DNA from: Chitinophaga pinensis
GTDB taxonomy: Bacteria; Bacteroidota; Bacteroidia; UKL13-3
Direction: 5' to 3'
DNA length: 64,000 bases
Assembly: GCA_945898275.1 (NCBI GenBank)
Contig: CAMDHZ010000005.1
Coordinates: 1-64,000, forward strand
Position numbers and translations under genes: made by a program. How positions within the stretch are numbered: position 1 is the first letter of the stretch; each line of letters starts with the position of its first letter. Below the pieces are notes generated by a model, which had not been told where the DNA came from, ran no database searches, and saw only the letters and a program-made list of their open reading frames with translations. Shown here piece by piece: positions 54,500 to 63,305 of this stretch.

Positions 54500-55387
54500 T
54501 TAGTTGAACCTAGGAGAAACTACTAATTCCTTAGAACCTGGTGTATAAACATAAAATCCTTCTCCAGATTTTACACCCATAATACCAGCGGTTACCATAT
54601 TTACTAATAATGGACTTGGTGCATATTTAGTGTCGCCTAATCCATCATAAAGTACATTCATGATAGCAAGACAAACATCTAAACCAATAAAGTCGGCTAA
54701 TTGCAAAGGTCCCATTGGATGTGCCATACCTAATTTCATTACGGTATCAATAGATTCTACCGTTCCAACGCCACTTTGCAAACAAATGATAGCCTCATTT
54801 ATCATTGGCATTAAAATACGGTTTGCAATAAATCCAGCATAATCATTAGCCTCTGCAGGTACTTTGCCAATGGCTTTTGACAAGTTTACCACTGCTTCGC
54901 TAACTTCCTTTGAAGTTTTATAGCCATTGATTACTTCTACTAATTTCATCACAGGCACTGGATTCATAAAGTGCATGCCAATTACTTGTTCTGGGCGTTT
55001 GGTTACGCTTGCAATTTTAGTAATAGAAATTGAAGAGGTATTAGAAGCTAAAATGCAATGCGCTGGCGCATATTCATCTATTTGCTTAAAAATATCCAAC
55101 TTAATATTGATGTTTTCGCTCGCTGCTTCAACTATTAAGTCTGCATTTGCGCTTGCTTCTTTTAAACTTGTAAAAGTTGTGATGTTTGCCAAAGTGGAAA
55201 CTTTTATTTCTTCGGTAATACTCCCTTTACCAACCATACGGTCTAGGTTTTTACCAATGGTTTCAATGGCTTTCTTCAATTGAGCCTCATTCACATCAAT
55301 AAGGTTTACCTTATAGTTGTTTTGTGCAAATACATGGGCAATGCCATTTCCCATGGTGCCTGATCCTATAACTGTTATATTCTTCAT
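54500..55387 (-). CDS. 3-hydroxybutyryl-CoA dehydrogenase (HbdA-like)
   Basis: The protein has about 295 residues. The NAD-binding motif VIGSGTMGNGIAHVFA is at the N-terminus, followed by NTSSISITKI, the catalytic His in GMHFMNPVPVMKLVEVI and the C-terminal helical dimer domain with GMAHPMGPLQLADFIGLD. It oxidises or reduces 3-hydroxyacyl-CoA, most likely C4. The ATG at 55387 is chosen because the longer frame opens with TTG and adds 12 untypical residues. It is transcribed alone, with a strong terminator after it. Confidence 0.94.
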   Translation of the reverse strand: MKNITVIGSGTMGNGIAHVFAQNNYKVNLIDVNEAQLKKAIETIGKNLDRMVGKGSITEEIKVSTLANITTFTSLKEASANADLIVEAASENINIKLDIFKQIDEYAPAHCILASNTSSISITKIASVTKRPEQVIGMHFMNPVPVMKLVEVINGYKTSKEVSEAVVNLSKAIGKVPAEANDYAGFIANRILMPMINEAIICLQSGVGTVESIDTVMKLGMAHPMGPLQLADFIGLDVCLAIMNVLYDGLGDTKYAPSPLLVNMVTAGIMGVKSGEGFYVYTPGSKELVVSPRFN

Positions 55388-55485
55388 AATTTGATTATAT
55401 ACTAATTTTAAAATGCTGCGCAAATGTAAAAAAGGATGTTAGATAAAAAAGCAATGAATGAACTAAAAACCACAAATCTTTGTCT

Positions 55486-55493
55486 TATGTTTG
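55486..55493 (+). promoter_or_regulatory. Possible -7 box of the M43 protease gene
   Basis: TATGTTTG matches TAnnTTTG, 11 bases before the ATG. No -33 TTTG at the usual spacing was seen. Confidence 0.3.
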
Positions 55494-55504
55494 ATTAAAT
55501 AATT

Positions 55505-56890
55505 ATGAAACCATTTATAGTACTGCTTTTTAGTTTATTAGCTTTTGGGGCAAATGCCCAAAATACCTATTGTCCAACAAAATTGTCACAAGACCAATTG
55601 CAATGGTTGCGCCAATTTCAAAGCGAAATTGACACTAAAGGATTGCCTTCACAATCTGCGGTGATTACCTATGTTCCGGTTAAATTTCACATTATTGGAA
55701 ATAATGAAGGAAAAGGATATTATTCTGTTAGTTCTTTATTACGTGCTTTGTGCGATTTAAACGAGGATTTTCTTCCTGCCCGCTTGCAATTTTATTTTGC
55801 AGAGGCTATCAGTTATATCGATGATGATGAATTATATGCAGGCAATAGTGATGCAATTTGGTTTCGGTCGGAAGATTATAAGAAAGATGGAGCAGTTAAT
55901 GTTTTCTTTCATGGCGCTGGCATGCAATGGTGTGGCGTTTATTTTCCAGGGGTGGATGTAGTTTTTGTTAAAAATTCTTGTCAAGGAAGCACTGCTACCA
56001 CTTTAACACATGAACTAGGGCATTTTTTTAGTTTGCCACATACCTTTTCTGGATGGGAAGGTGGCAATGACCCCGGGGTTTGGGAGCGCTTAGATGGCGC
56101 CAATTGCAGAAATGCTGGCGATGGATTTTGCGATACCAAAGCAGATTATGTGAGTCAACGCTGGAGTTGCCCTTTACCTTGGACGCTCAAAGACCAAACA
56201 GGAGCAAGTTTTAAGCCTGATAGTTCTATTTATATGAGCTATTCCTCAGACCAATGTCAATCTAGGTTTAGTGAGGAGCAAATGGCTGCTATGCGAGCAA
56301 ATGTTGCTGCTAGAAGCATTTCTACCCTAACTGCCGATGTAAGAGAATTACCTACACCTAAATTAGTTTCTCCTCAAAATTTGGACTCTAATATTTCCCC
56401 TAACGCCGTTAATTTTACTTGGCGCAAAGTGGCAGGTGCTTTTGCTTATCACTTGCAGGTGGCGAGGTTTGGCGATTGGAATTTTATAAACCATGATGTT
56501 CTGGTTTATGATACCACAACTGTTTTAAATTTATTCGGAACATGGGAATACACTTGGCGTGTAAAGGCAATTACTAATGCCTATTCCTGCGGAAGCTTTG
56601 GTGCTTCTGATACTTTTTATACTAAAGAAACCGCTTCCGGTTTGGTTCAAACCGAAACCCAAAATGTTTTAAAGGTATTTCCTAATCCTACTGGGGGAAG
56701 CCAATTTGTAAATTTGGAGGCCAACGAAGCTTGTGAAATTGAAATCAGGAATGTGCAAGGAAGCTTAATTCAAAGTTTTCGGCTTGAACCTAAACGTTTG
56801 CATCAGGTAATGTTTGATAAATCTGGATTATACCTAGTTTATTGCAAGCAGGCAGAAAGCGTTAGTGTTAGAAAGTTATTGGTGGATTAG
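55505..56890 (+). CDS. T9SS type A secreted M43-like zinc metalloprotease
   Basis: The protein has 461 residues. The signal peptide (VLLFSLLAFGANAQ) is followed by a catalytic domain with the metzincin motif HELGHFFSLPH near 169-179 and a Met-turn in IYMSYSSDQC. Cysteines suggest disulfides as in pappalysin-like (M43) enzymes. A fibronectin-like domain lies at about 280-375 (PKLVSPQNLDSNISPNAVNFTW). A type A sorting domain ends the protein (KVFPNPTGGSQFVNLE ... GLYLVYCKQAE). It is a surface or released protease. A full dispersed motif sits in the linker before the sorting domain. It converges on the THEP1-MobA gene with a four-base overlap. Confidence 0.9.
   Translation: MKPFIVLLFSLLAFGANAQNTYCPTKLSQDQLQWLRQFQSEIDTKGLPSQSAVITYVPVKFHIIGNNEGKGYYSVSSLLRALCDLNEDFLPARLQFYFAEAISYIDDDELYAGNSDAIWFRSEDYKKDGAVNVFFHGAGMQWCGVYFPGVDVVFVKNSCQGSTATTLTHELGHFFSLPHTFSGWEGGNDPGVWERLDGANCRNAGDGFCDTKADYVSQRWSCPLPWTLKDQTGASFKPDSSIYMSYSSDQCQSRFSEEQMAAMRANVAARSISTLTADVRELPTPKLVSPQNLDSNISPNAVNFTWRKVAGAFAYHLQVARFGDWNFINHDVLVYDTTTVLNLFGTWEYTWRVKAITNAYSCGSFGASDTFYTKETASGLVQTETQNVLKVFPNPTGGSQFVNLEANEACEIEIRNVQGSLIQSFRLEPKRLHQVMFDKSGLYLVYCKQAESVSVRKLLVD
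56641..56654 (+). repeat. Dispersed motif copy in the M43 protease linker
   Basis: A full 14-base copy, extended to 19 bases identical with 2109-2127, encoding LVQTE in the linker before the sorting domain. Confidence 0.75.
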
Positions 56891-57981
56891 AGATAAGTTC
56901 GAAAGGAGCTGAATTCCATAGGCGTGTCAAAGCTTTTAATCTTGTTTGGGTACTCTACTACTATTTTAATGGCATTGAGTTGCCTAAGTATTTTACTGAG
57001 TGAGTTTTCCTTTTTATCAAAGTATAAATTTTGAATTGCCTTAAAATCTTTTGGATGTATGCAGCAAAGCATGGGTTCTAGTGGCTCATCAACACTTTTA
57101 CTTAATGCAACAGAGCAATTCAATAATTGACAGGCTTCTGTAAGTTGTTGCATATATTCTTTAGACAATAGGGGATAGTCGCAGCCAATAATTAAAATGG
57201 CTGAAGTTATATTAGTTTCTAACAAGGTCAATAAACCTGTTAAGGGTCCGGCATCTTCATACTTAGGATTATCATGAATTTGTTTAAGGCTTGTATCGAA
57301 CCAATTTGATTGCTCTTTTTTACAAGAGATAAAAACTTCTTTTACCAAAGGTTGCGCCAAAAGATTTAGCCAGAGGTACTGCGGTAACTCATGATAATTT
57401 AGTAATGCTTTGGGCTGCTTCATGCGGCGGCTAAAGCCGCCGCATAAAACCAGCGCAATAGTTTCCATGGGATGCTCAGGAATAACCTCCACCATTTGCT
57501 CACTACCCACAATTTCCGCATCTTGCAAGGAATAATGTTTTATTGCTTCATCCAATAAATAATCTCTAACTACTAAATAACATTTTCTATCCTTGTTTTC
57601 TAAAGCCAATAATTTCAAACCTTCGCTTAATGCCGGTTCAAACCCCGAATTATTTTTAAATTCTAACTTCCCAATTTCATCGATTACTATATCATTAGTT
57701 GAAAGATTTATGGCATCTAAAAGTAGTTGTTGGGCAAACAAAAAGGGTTCCTTTAGAAAAGTAAATCTTCCAATTTGAACCAACTCTGATTCTGAAAAGT
57801 CTTTTTCAAACACCTCTAAAGGCAAAACCAGATTTAAATGGTTAAGGTATAATTTCCTTTTTCCAGCCAAATCAGGCATTAAAACCCCAAACACCTGTGG
57901 GTGTTGGTTGAGCCAATGGATTAATCGGCTTGTTTTGCCAGACCTTATAGGGTCGCTAATGATTGTAAATTTAGTTTTCAT
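56887..57981 (-). CDS. THEP1-type NTPase fused to a MobA-like nucleotidyltransferase
   Basis: The protein has 364 residues with two halves. Residues 1-170 resemble nucleoside-triphosphatase THEP1, with a P-loop in SDPIRSGKTSRLIHWL and Walker B VIDEIGKLEF. Residues about 173-364 resemble molybdenum cofactor guanylyltransferase MobA: ALVLCGGFSRRMKQPKALLNY, then DAGPLTGLL and IIGCDYPLL. The MobA half would attach a nucleotide to molybdopterin. The THEP1 half is a P-loop NTPase with no assigned partner. The gene overlaps the upstream membrane protein gene by 11 bases, so the two are coupled. No other molybdenum cofactor gene is in the window. It carries a motif core at 57635. Confidence 0.82.
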   Translation of the reverse strand: MKTKFTIISDPIRSGKTSRLIHWLNQHPQVFGVLMPDLAGKRKLYLNHLNLVLPLEVFEKDFSESELVQIGRFTFLKEPFLFAQQLLLDAINLSTNDIVIDEIGKLEFKNNSGFEPALSEGLKLLALENKDRKCYLVVRDYLLDEAIKHYSLQDAEIVGSEQMVEVIPEHPMETIALVLCGGFSRRMKQPKALLNYHELPQYLWLNLLAQPLVKEVFISCKKEQSNWFDTSLKQIHDNPKYEDAGPLTGLLTLLETNITSAILIIGCDYPLLSKEYMQQLTEACQLLNCSVALSKSVDEPLEPMLCCIHPKDFKAIQNLYFDKKENSLSKILRQLNAIKIVVEYPNKIKSFDTPMEFSSFRTYL

Positions 57982-58957
57982 CCGGTGGATAAAGGCTTAT
58001 GGCCAAAAGTAATTCCATAAAGTACCATACCCTTCCTATTCGATTTTTACGCCCTCCACTAAATTGCCAAACCGACTGAACGCTTTCTGTAAAATACTGC
58101 ATTTGCTTGTTCACCAAAGCGAAAAGACTTTCTGATGCCATCTTTTTAGATATTTTCTGCAATAACATTCTCAATAAAGGATTCACTATAAAAAGAAGTA
58201 CAAATATCACCACAAGGGTTCTTGTAAATACATATAAACCTTTGTGCAAGGTACCCTCGCTAAGCCAAAACGTAATCCCAATGAATACTAAAGTTAAGAG
58301 CAGGCTAAGCCATTTTAAAGAAAGCTTCTTTGTCTTTTTGTTTACTGCAACTGGGTTTGGTTCAAACCGAGGTAAAATGCTTGCTAACTTCAAAAGCTTT
58401 TGAGGGAGGAAATACGATTTATACCCTAAAAATAATCCCCATAAAAAGTAAATTGATGCGTAAATAATAATTAGCCAATAGCTAAATGAAAAATTTTGAC
58501 TAAGGTTGAAATCTTTTAGCAGCCCAATCACAAATAAATCCAGAGCCTCCCAAATGCTTTTGCCATAAATTAAAGTTGCCAATAAAAACTTTTGCAAGGC
58601 CGATTCTAACAAAGCAATCGAAGCATACAGCATGCAAGTGAGCAAGTTTCTTCCAAAAACACCAAATACAAGCCAAGCAAATAAGCCCTGAAAAGCAACA
58701 GCAATGTAGGCTGGTAAAGGGGCCTGTGGACTAACCATAAATTTTATGGACATTACCAATAAGGTGGCTTTGAGTATTTGGTATGGTTTATGTTTAAATT
58801 GCTCTGCCAGCAACATGAGAATAATACAAGCAAACCCACCCACAAAAAATCCTGTAAAGGGAAGTTTGATAGCATGTAAAATGCCGCCAAGGCCACTTTC
58901 GCAAAATGCCCAAAGCGCAATTAGGTTTATTTGTTCTTTTGTATGTTGTTTATCCAA
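57971..58957 (-). CDS. Polytopic inner membrane protein of unknown function
   Basis: The protein has 328 residues and about eight hydrophobic segments. The first part (LWAFCESGLGGILHAIKLPFTGFFVGG) is rich in small residues and resembles substrate-binding subunits of membrane transporters, but I cannot assign a family. The start is TTG at 58957, because an in-frame stop lies two codons upstream and no ATG is near. It is upstream of and overlaps the THEP1-MobA gene by 11 bases. A transport role linked to molybdenum cofactor use is a context-based guess. It contains a full dispersed motif (58356-58369), encoding RFEPN. Confidence 0.6.
   Translation of the reverse strand: MDKQHTKEQINLIALWAFCESGLGGILHAIKLPFTGFFVGGFACIILMLLAEQFKHKPYQILKATLLVMSIKFMVSPQAPLPAYIAVAFQGLFAWLVFGVFGRNLLTCMLYASIALLESALQKFLLATLIYGKSIWEALDLFVIGLLKDFNLSQNFSFSYWLIIIYASIYFLWGLFLGYKSYFLPQKLLKLASILPRFEPNPVAVNKKTKKLSLKWLSLLLTLVFIGITFWLSEGTLHKGLYVFTRTLVVIFVLLFIVNPLLRMLLQKISKKMASESLFALVNKQMQYFTESVQSVWQFSGGRKNRIGRVWYFMELLLAISLYPPDEN
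58356..58369 (+). repeat. Dispersed motif copy in the membrane protein gene
   Basis: TTTGGTTCAAACCG on plus. On the coding (minus) strand it encodes RFEPN, a third reading frame of the same word. Confidence 0.75.
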
Positions 58958-58990
58958 TTTTAACTATTTTTACAAACCAATTACAGTAAC

Positions 58991-59497
58991 ATGAAAAAGT
59001 TATTCTTAATCCTTTTTATTAGCGCCATTTGTTTAAACAATATTAATGCGCAAAAGGAATCGCAAACCATGCCATCCATAGATTTGAAAGATATGAATGG
59101 AAAGCCTAAAAACATGTCTGAGTATTCTAAATCGGGAAAAATAACCATAATAAGTTTTTGGGCAACTTGGTGCTCTCCTTGTAAAAAAGAACTTAACAAT
59201 ATTAATGAATTATACGATGATTGGAAAAACAAGTATGACCTAGTATTGGTTGCAGTTAATACCGACAACGCTAGAAACACTCAAAAAGTTAAGCCTTACG
59301 TGGATGGTCAAGGTTGGGAATACGACATCATTATGGACGTAAACCAAGATTTCCAAAGGGCCTTGAACATTGTTCAAATTCCACATACTTTTCTATTAGA
59401 TCAAAATGGTCAAATAGTTTACCAACACAGCGGCTATGTAGAAGGTGATGAACTTGCACTTGAAGAAAAGATAAAAGCCTTGTTGGCCAAAAAATAA
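58991..59497 (+). CDS. TlpA/ResA-like thioredoxin-fold protein
   Basis: The protein has 168 residues. The signal peptide (LFLILFISAICLNNINAQ) is followed by a thioredoxin domain with the redox motif WCSPC near residues 60-64 (FWATWCSPCKKEL). The cis-Pro region is in IVQIPHTFLLDQNG near 130. It should act as a periplasmic thiol-disulfide oxidoreductase. Its stop codon touches the ATG of the subtilase gene (TAA then ATG with no gap), which suggests that it may help folding of that cysteine-containing secreted protease or act on envelope thiols generally. Confidence 0.9.
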   Translation: MKKLFLILFISAICLNNINAQKESQTMPSIDLKDMNGKPKNMSEYSKSGKITIISFWATWCSPCKKELNNINELYDDWKNKYDLVLVAVNTDNARNTQKVKPYVDGQGWEYDIIMDVNQDFQRALNIVQIPHTFLLDQNGQIVYQHSGYVEGDELALEEKIKALLAKK

Positions 59498-61675
59498 ATG
59501 AAAAGACTATTTGCAGTCTTATTAATTCAAACCCTTTGCCTTGAACTACTTTCAGGGCAAAGGGTTTTTAATGAAAATACACCTCGAAATTTTACAGACA
59601 CCACTGGTAAATATTGCGAATGGGATGCTTGGGGGTATAATAACATCCCCGAATACCTTTGTACTTGCAATAACCTAGACGCAGCCAAAACAACCCAAAC
59701 AAATGCCTTGTGGCCAAGCGGTAGTTTAGGTTTGAACCTAAGTGGAGCGGGCTTAAATAAACTTGGCGTTTGGGATGGGGGAAGGGCCCGCACCTCTCAT
59801 ATAGAATTTGGAGGCCGTGTGATTATTATGGATTCTGGTGGTACCCTTAGTGCGCATACCACAGCGGTTGTTGGAAACATGGTTGCCGCAGGATTGTTGC
59901 CAAATGCCAAAGGAATGAGCTTTGCTGCACAATTAAAGAACTGGAATTTCACAAGTGATAATGCAGAAATCATTGCCGCCGCTCCAGACTTATTTTTATC
60001 TAACCATTCCTATGCCACCACCGCTGCATGGACCAATATTAGTGGGCAATGGTACTGGTATGGCGATAGCAGTTTACATCCTACACGCGATTGGAAATTT
60101 GGTTATTATGATAATCGCAGCAGAATATGGGACAGTGTAATGTATGCCAATCCTTATTATTTAATGGTTAAAGCAAGTGGCAACGACCGTGGCGCAGGTA
60201 TTGCACCTGGAACGCCCCATTATTATTGGAATGGAACCGCTTGGGCTTTGAGTACCACCATACGAGATACGGTGGGTCCTTATGATTGCATTTCTACCTT
60301 TGGAAATGCAAAGAACATCCTTTGTGTAGGCGCCATTCCCGTTCAGCCTAGTGGACCAACAGGCAATATCAATACCTTAAGTTTTAGCACTTGGGGCCCA
60401 ACTGATGATGGCAGAATCAAACCAGATTTAGTGGCAGCCAGTGGAAATATTATTTCTGTGGGTTCAGCCACCGATTCAGCCTATGCGGGACTTGGTGGCA
60501 CTTCTATTGCTGCACCAAATGTTACGGGTTCCTTATTATTACTGCAACAGTACAATCACCAATTAAGAGGGACTTACCTGTTAAACTCAACCCTCAAAGC
60601 ATTAGCCATTCATAGCGCAAGAAGGTGCAAACCCACTTTGCTTGGTCCAGATTATGAATGTGGTTGGGGTATACCTAATTTAAACAAAGCAGCCTTATGC
60701 CTCAAAGATTCTCTTAAGCATAAAGTAATTGAATTCAATCTGCAAAATCAAGATTCGTTTGAGATATTTGTCTATTTAAATGCAGGCGATACTGTTAAAA
60801 GTACCTTGGTTTGGACAGACCCCAAAGGCATAACCGCTGCACCAGTTTACAATGACACTACCTTGAAATTGGTTAACGACCTAGACATGCGATTGCTCAC
60901 CCAGAACGATTCTTTGATTAGGATGCCATTCATCTTAAATCCAGCGAATCCCTCTGCCGCAGCAACTACTGGCGATAATTTTAGAGACAATATAGAGCAA
61001 ATAATTGCTACCAATTTACCAAGTACTTGGTATAAAGTTAAAATTAAACACAAAGGAACACTTCAAAATAATTTGGCTCAAAAAGCTTCTTTGGTAATTA
61101 GCGGAGGCCAAACCTTGTTGGCGCTGCCAGTAACTTATCTTAAGTTTACTGCCGAGCAAAAGAGTGCGCAAGAAATTCAGTTAAGCTGGACAACTGCTCA
61201 AGAAATCAACAACAAAGCTTTTGAAATTTGGCATGGAACTTCAATTGAAACCTTAAAACCCATTGGAACAATAACTGGAAAAGGGAATTCAAATAGGGTG
61301 AATGCTTACGTTTTTTCAGTGGAAAACAGGAATGGTTTCGCGGGCACGCAATACTTTCAATTGAGGCAAATAGACTTTGATGGAGAGGTGTCAAATTCAA
61401 GAATTATAAGTCTTGAACCAAAGTTTGAATTGTCTTTGTATGCAATAGCACCAAATCCTTTTAAAAACGAGTTTACCATTTATTATAGCACAAGCGAAAA
61501 AACTACAGTCAGCATTTTTAAAATGACTGGCGAGTTGATACTTAGCGAAGAACTAATTCCTATGAAAAATGGCAGCCATAAAATAAACTTAAAAGACCTA
61601 CCTGCTGGTCTTTACCTTATGAGTTTGCAACATGGCAATGAAAGATATTATAGGAACTTATTGAAGGAGCAATAA
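59498..61675 (+). CDS. T9SS type A secreted subtilisin-like (S8) protease
   Basis: The protein has 725 residues. The signal peptide (FAVLLIQTLCLELLSGQ) is followed by an S8 domain with catalytic Asp in GVWDGGRART near 92, His in SAHTTAVVGNM near 120 and Ser in GGTSIAAPNVTGS near 336. A beta-sandwich domain follows (about 405-545). The segment LPVTYLKFTAEQKSAQEIQLSWTTAQEINN near 545-580 is typical just before type A sorting domains, and the end is IAPNPFKNEFTIYYST ... AGLYLMSLQHGNERYYR. Cysteines near the N-terminus (YCEWDAW, YLCTCNN) may form disulfides, which would explain the adjacent TlpA gene. A motif core lies at 59729. Confidence 0.9.
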   Translation: MKRLFAVLLIQTLCLELLSGQRVFNENTPRNFTDTTGKYCEWDAWGYNNIPEYLCTCNNLDAAKTTQTNALWPSGSLGLNLSGAGLNKLGVWDGGRARTSHIEFGGRVIIMDSGGTLSAHTTAVVGNMVAAGLLPNAKGMSFAAQLKNWNFTSDNAEIIAAAPDLFLSNHSYATTAAWTNISGQWYWYGDSSLHPTRDWKFGYYDNRSRIWDSVMYANPYYLMVKASGNDRGAGIAPGTPHYYWNGTAWALSTTIRDTVGPYDCISTFGNAKNILCVGAIPVQPSGPTGNINTLSFSTWGPTDDGRIKPDLVAASGNIISVGSATDSAYAGLGGTSIAAPNVTGSLLLLQQYNHQLRGTYLLNSTLKALAIHSARRCKPTLLGPDYECGWGIPNLNKAALCLKDSLKHKVIEFNLQNQDSFEIFVYLNAGDTVKSTLVWTDPKGITAAPVYNDTTLKLVNDLDMRLLTQNDSLIRMPFILNPANPSAAATTGDNFRDNIEQIIATNLPSTWYKVKIKHKGTLQNNLAQKASLVISGGQTLLALPVTYLKFTAEQKSAQEIQLSWTTAQEINNKAFEIWHGTSIETLKPIGTITGKGNSNRVNAYVFSVENRNGFAGTQYFQLRQIDFDGEVSNSRIISLEPKFELSLYAIAPNPFKNEFTIYYSTSEKTTVSIFKMTGELILSEELIPMKNGSHKINLKDLPAGLYLMSLQHGNERYYRNLLKEQ

Positions 61676-61677
61676 GC

Positions 61678-62544
61678 TTAGAATTGCTCCATCAATCCAT
61701 CTAGCTTATTGGCAGGTTCCTTGTGAATGGGCACTAGCGGCAGCCTAACCACATTTTCACAAAGTCCCATTTTATGCATAATATATTTTACCCCACCCGG
61801 ATTTCCATCTAAGAAAATGCCTTTCATCAAATTGTATAATTTATAATGCAATTGGCGGGCTTCTACAAATTTTCCATCCAATCCAAGTCTAACCATACTG
61901 GTAAATTCTTTGGGGTAGGCTTGGCCAATTACAGAAATTACACCACTCATGCCCATGGCTAGAAATGGTAAGGTAAGGTTATCGTCGCCAGAGATAATTT
62001 CAAAATCAGCAGGCTTTTCATTGAGCAGGTCCATAAATTGTTCTGCATTACCGCTTGCTTCTTTAATAGCCACAAACTTTTCGGATGCATTTGCCAAACG
62101 TAGGGTTGTTGCCGCACTCATGTTAGAACCGGTTCTTCCTGGCACATTATACAAAATTATTGGAAGTTCACTTACAGCTTCAATAGCCATAAAGTGTTGG
62201 TAAATGCCTTCATGACTTGGCTTATTGTAATAAGGACTCACAGATAAAAAAGCATCGTATCCATCTGCTTCAAAATGCTTTATGGCTTCTAAAACTTCTT
62301 GGGTATTGTTACCGCCCATTCCTGCCACACAGGCTACTCTGCCTGCTGCTTGTTTAGCGATATGGGCATAGATTTGCTTTTTTTCTTCCTTGTTTAAAGT
62401 TACACTCTCACCAGTAGTGCCAAGTGCCACCAAATATTCTACGCCACCAGAAATGGCATGTTCAATAATTTTTGAGAGAGAATCAAAATCAACTTCACCA
62501 GTTTTGGTAAATGGAGTAATAAGTGCAACACCAGTGCCTTTCAT
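61678..62544 (-). CDS. dapA: 4-hydroxy-tetrahydrodipicolinate synthase
   Basis: It condenses pyruvate and aspartate semialdehyde in the lysine and meso-diaminopimelate pathway. The 288-residue TIM barrel has TTGESVTL near 43, the catalytic Tyr in ILYNVPGRTG near 134 and the Schiff-base Lys in VAIKEASGN near 162. It converges on the subtilase gene with two bases between stop codons. An 8-base-pair stem (61666-61673 / 61683-61690) covers both gene ends but has no T run. Confidence 0.96.
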   Translation of the reverse strand: MKGTGVALITPFTKTGEVDFDSLSKIIEHAISGGVEYLVALGTTGESVTLNKEEKKQIYAHIAKQAAGRVACVAGMGGNNTQEVLEAIKHFEADGYDAFLSVSPYYNKPSHEGIYQHFMAIEAVSELPIILYNVPGRTGSNMSAATTLRLANASEKFVAIKEASGNAEQFMDLLNEKPADFEIISGDDNLTLPFLAMGMSGVISVIGQAYPKEFTSMVRLGLDGKFVEARQLHYKLYNLMKGIFLDGNPGGVKYIMHKMGLCENVVRLPLVPIHKEPANKLDGLMEQF

Positions 62545-62579
62545 AATCGTAAAAATTTACATTCAAATATATTGCTTTC

Positions 62580-63236
62580 TCAGAATTTACCTCTTATGCC
62601 AGCAGAAAGAATTCCATTGTAGCCAAATCCAAATTCTGCAAACCCACTGATTTCTTTGCCCACTTCAACTGCAATGGGAGTGAGCTGTCCAGCATAATAG
62701 TTGTTATTGATAGATTTACTCCATTCCGCTGGATCTACAGTTTCCACTCTTTGGCTAAAACTATGCCTGCTTGCACCAAGTTTTCCATATAACTTTACAA
62801 ATTCGTTTTTGTTATAAACAAACATGCATTCAAGTACAATTGTGTAGGTTTTGTTATAATAGGTGCCATACTTTTCAAAGCTATAACTCCCACTACTAAT
62901 TTCCATTTCTATATCTTCTTGTACATGGTCTATTCCAATTCCTAATCCAAATCTAAAACGCTTTTTCGGAGCAAAATGATATTGCGCAAACAGTGCGCCA
63001 GTTGCGATTTTGTTGGTATATCTATCTGTACTAGCTGCATAGTAGTAAGAATTCAGAAATTTCGCGAATTTATTTAGAATTTGTGGCACACTTCCAATGC
63101 CTGCTTGTAATGCAAGGTGGTGAGCGGGTGTGTGCTTAAAGGCGCTATCATTTGAAGTATTTTGAGTGCCTTGCCCCAAAAGGGTTTGGGTTGAACCAAA
63201 ACAAACTAATAGAAATAAGCAGATTGCAGTTTTCAT
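62580..63236 (-). CDS. Probable outer membrane beta-barrel protein
   Basis: The protein has about 218 residues. The signal peptide (MKTAICLFLLVCFGSTQTLLGQ) is followed by alternating amphipathic strands with many Tyr and Gly and a C-terminal strand ending GIRGKF, typical of small outer membrane barrels. No family was recognised. The start at 63236 is chosen because it gives a normal signal peptide. An ATG at 63257 would add seven residues. A nine-base relative of the dispersed motif (GGTTGAACC) lies in the signal peptide. It is 35 bases upstream of dapA and may be co-transcribed with it. Confidence 0.7.
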   Translation of the reverse strand: MKTAICLFLLVCFGSTQTLLGQGTQNTSNDSAFKHTPAHHLALQAGIGSVPQILNKFAKFLNSYYYAASTDRYTNKIATGALFAQYHFAPKKRFRFGLGIGIDHVQEDIEMEISSGSYSFEKYGTYYNKTYTIVLECMFVYNKNEFVKLYGKLGASRHSFSQRVETVDPAEWSKSINNNYYAGQLTPIAVEVGKEISGFAEFGFGYNGILSAGIRGKF

Positions 63237-63305
63237 TAGTGAAGATAATTGAATCATAAAGGTAGTAAAAAGTATTTTAAATAATATTGGCTTTTAAATC
63301 TGTTG

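Noticed and set aside
54927-55283. 118-residue open frame antisense to the 3-hydroxyacyl-CoA dehydrogenase gene
   Set aside because: The minus-strand enzyme is conserved throughout this segment, so the opposite frame is a shadow.
61666-61690. Hairpin over the convergent ends of the subtilase and dapA genes
   Set aside because: The stem has only eight pairs and no T run on either strand. It arises from the two C-terminal codon sets (KEQ-stop and MEQF-stop) facing each other, so I do not call it a terminator.
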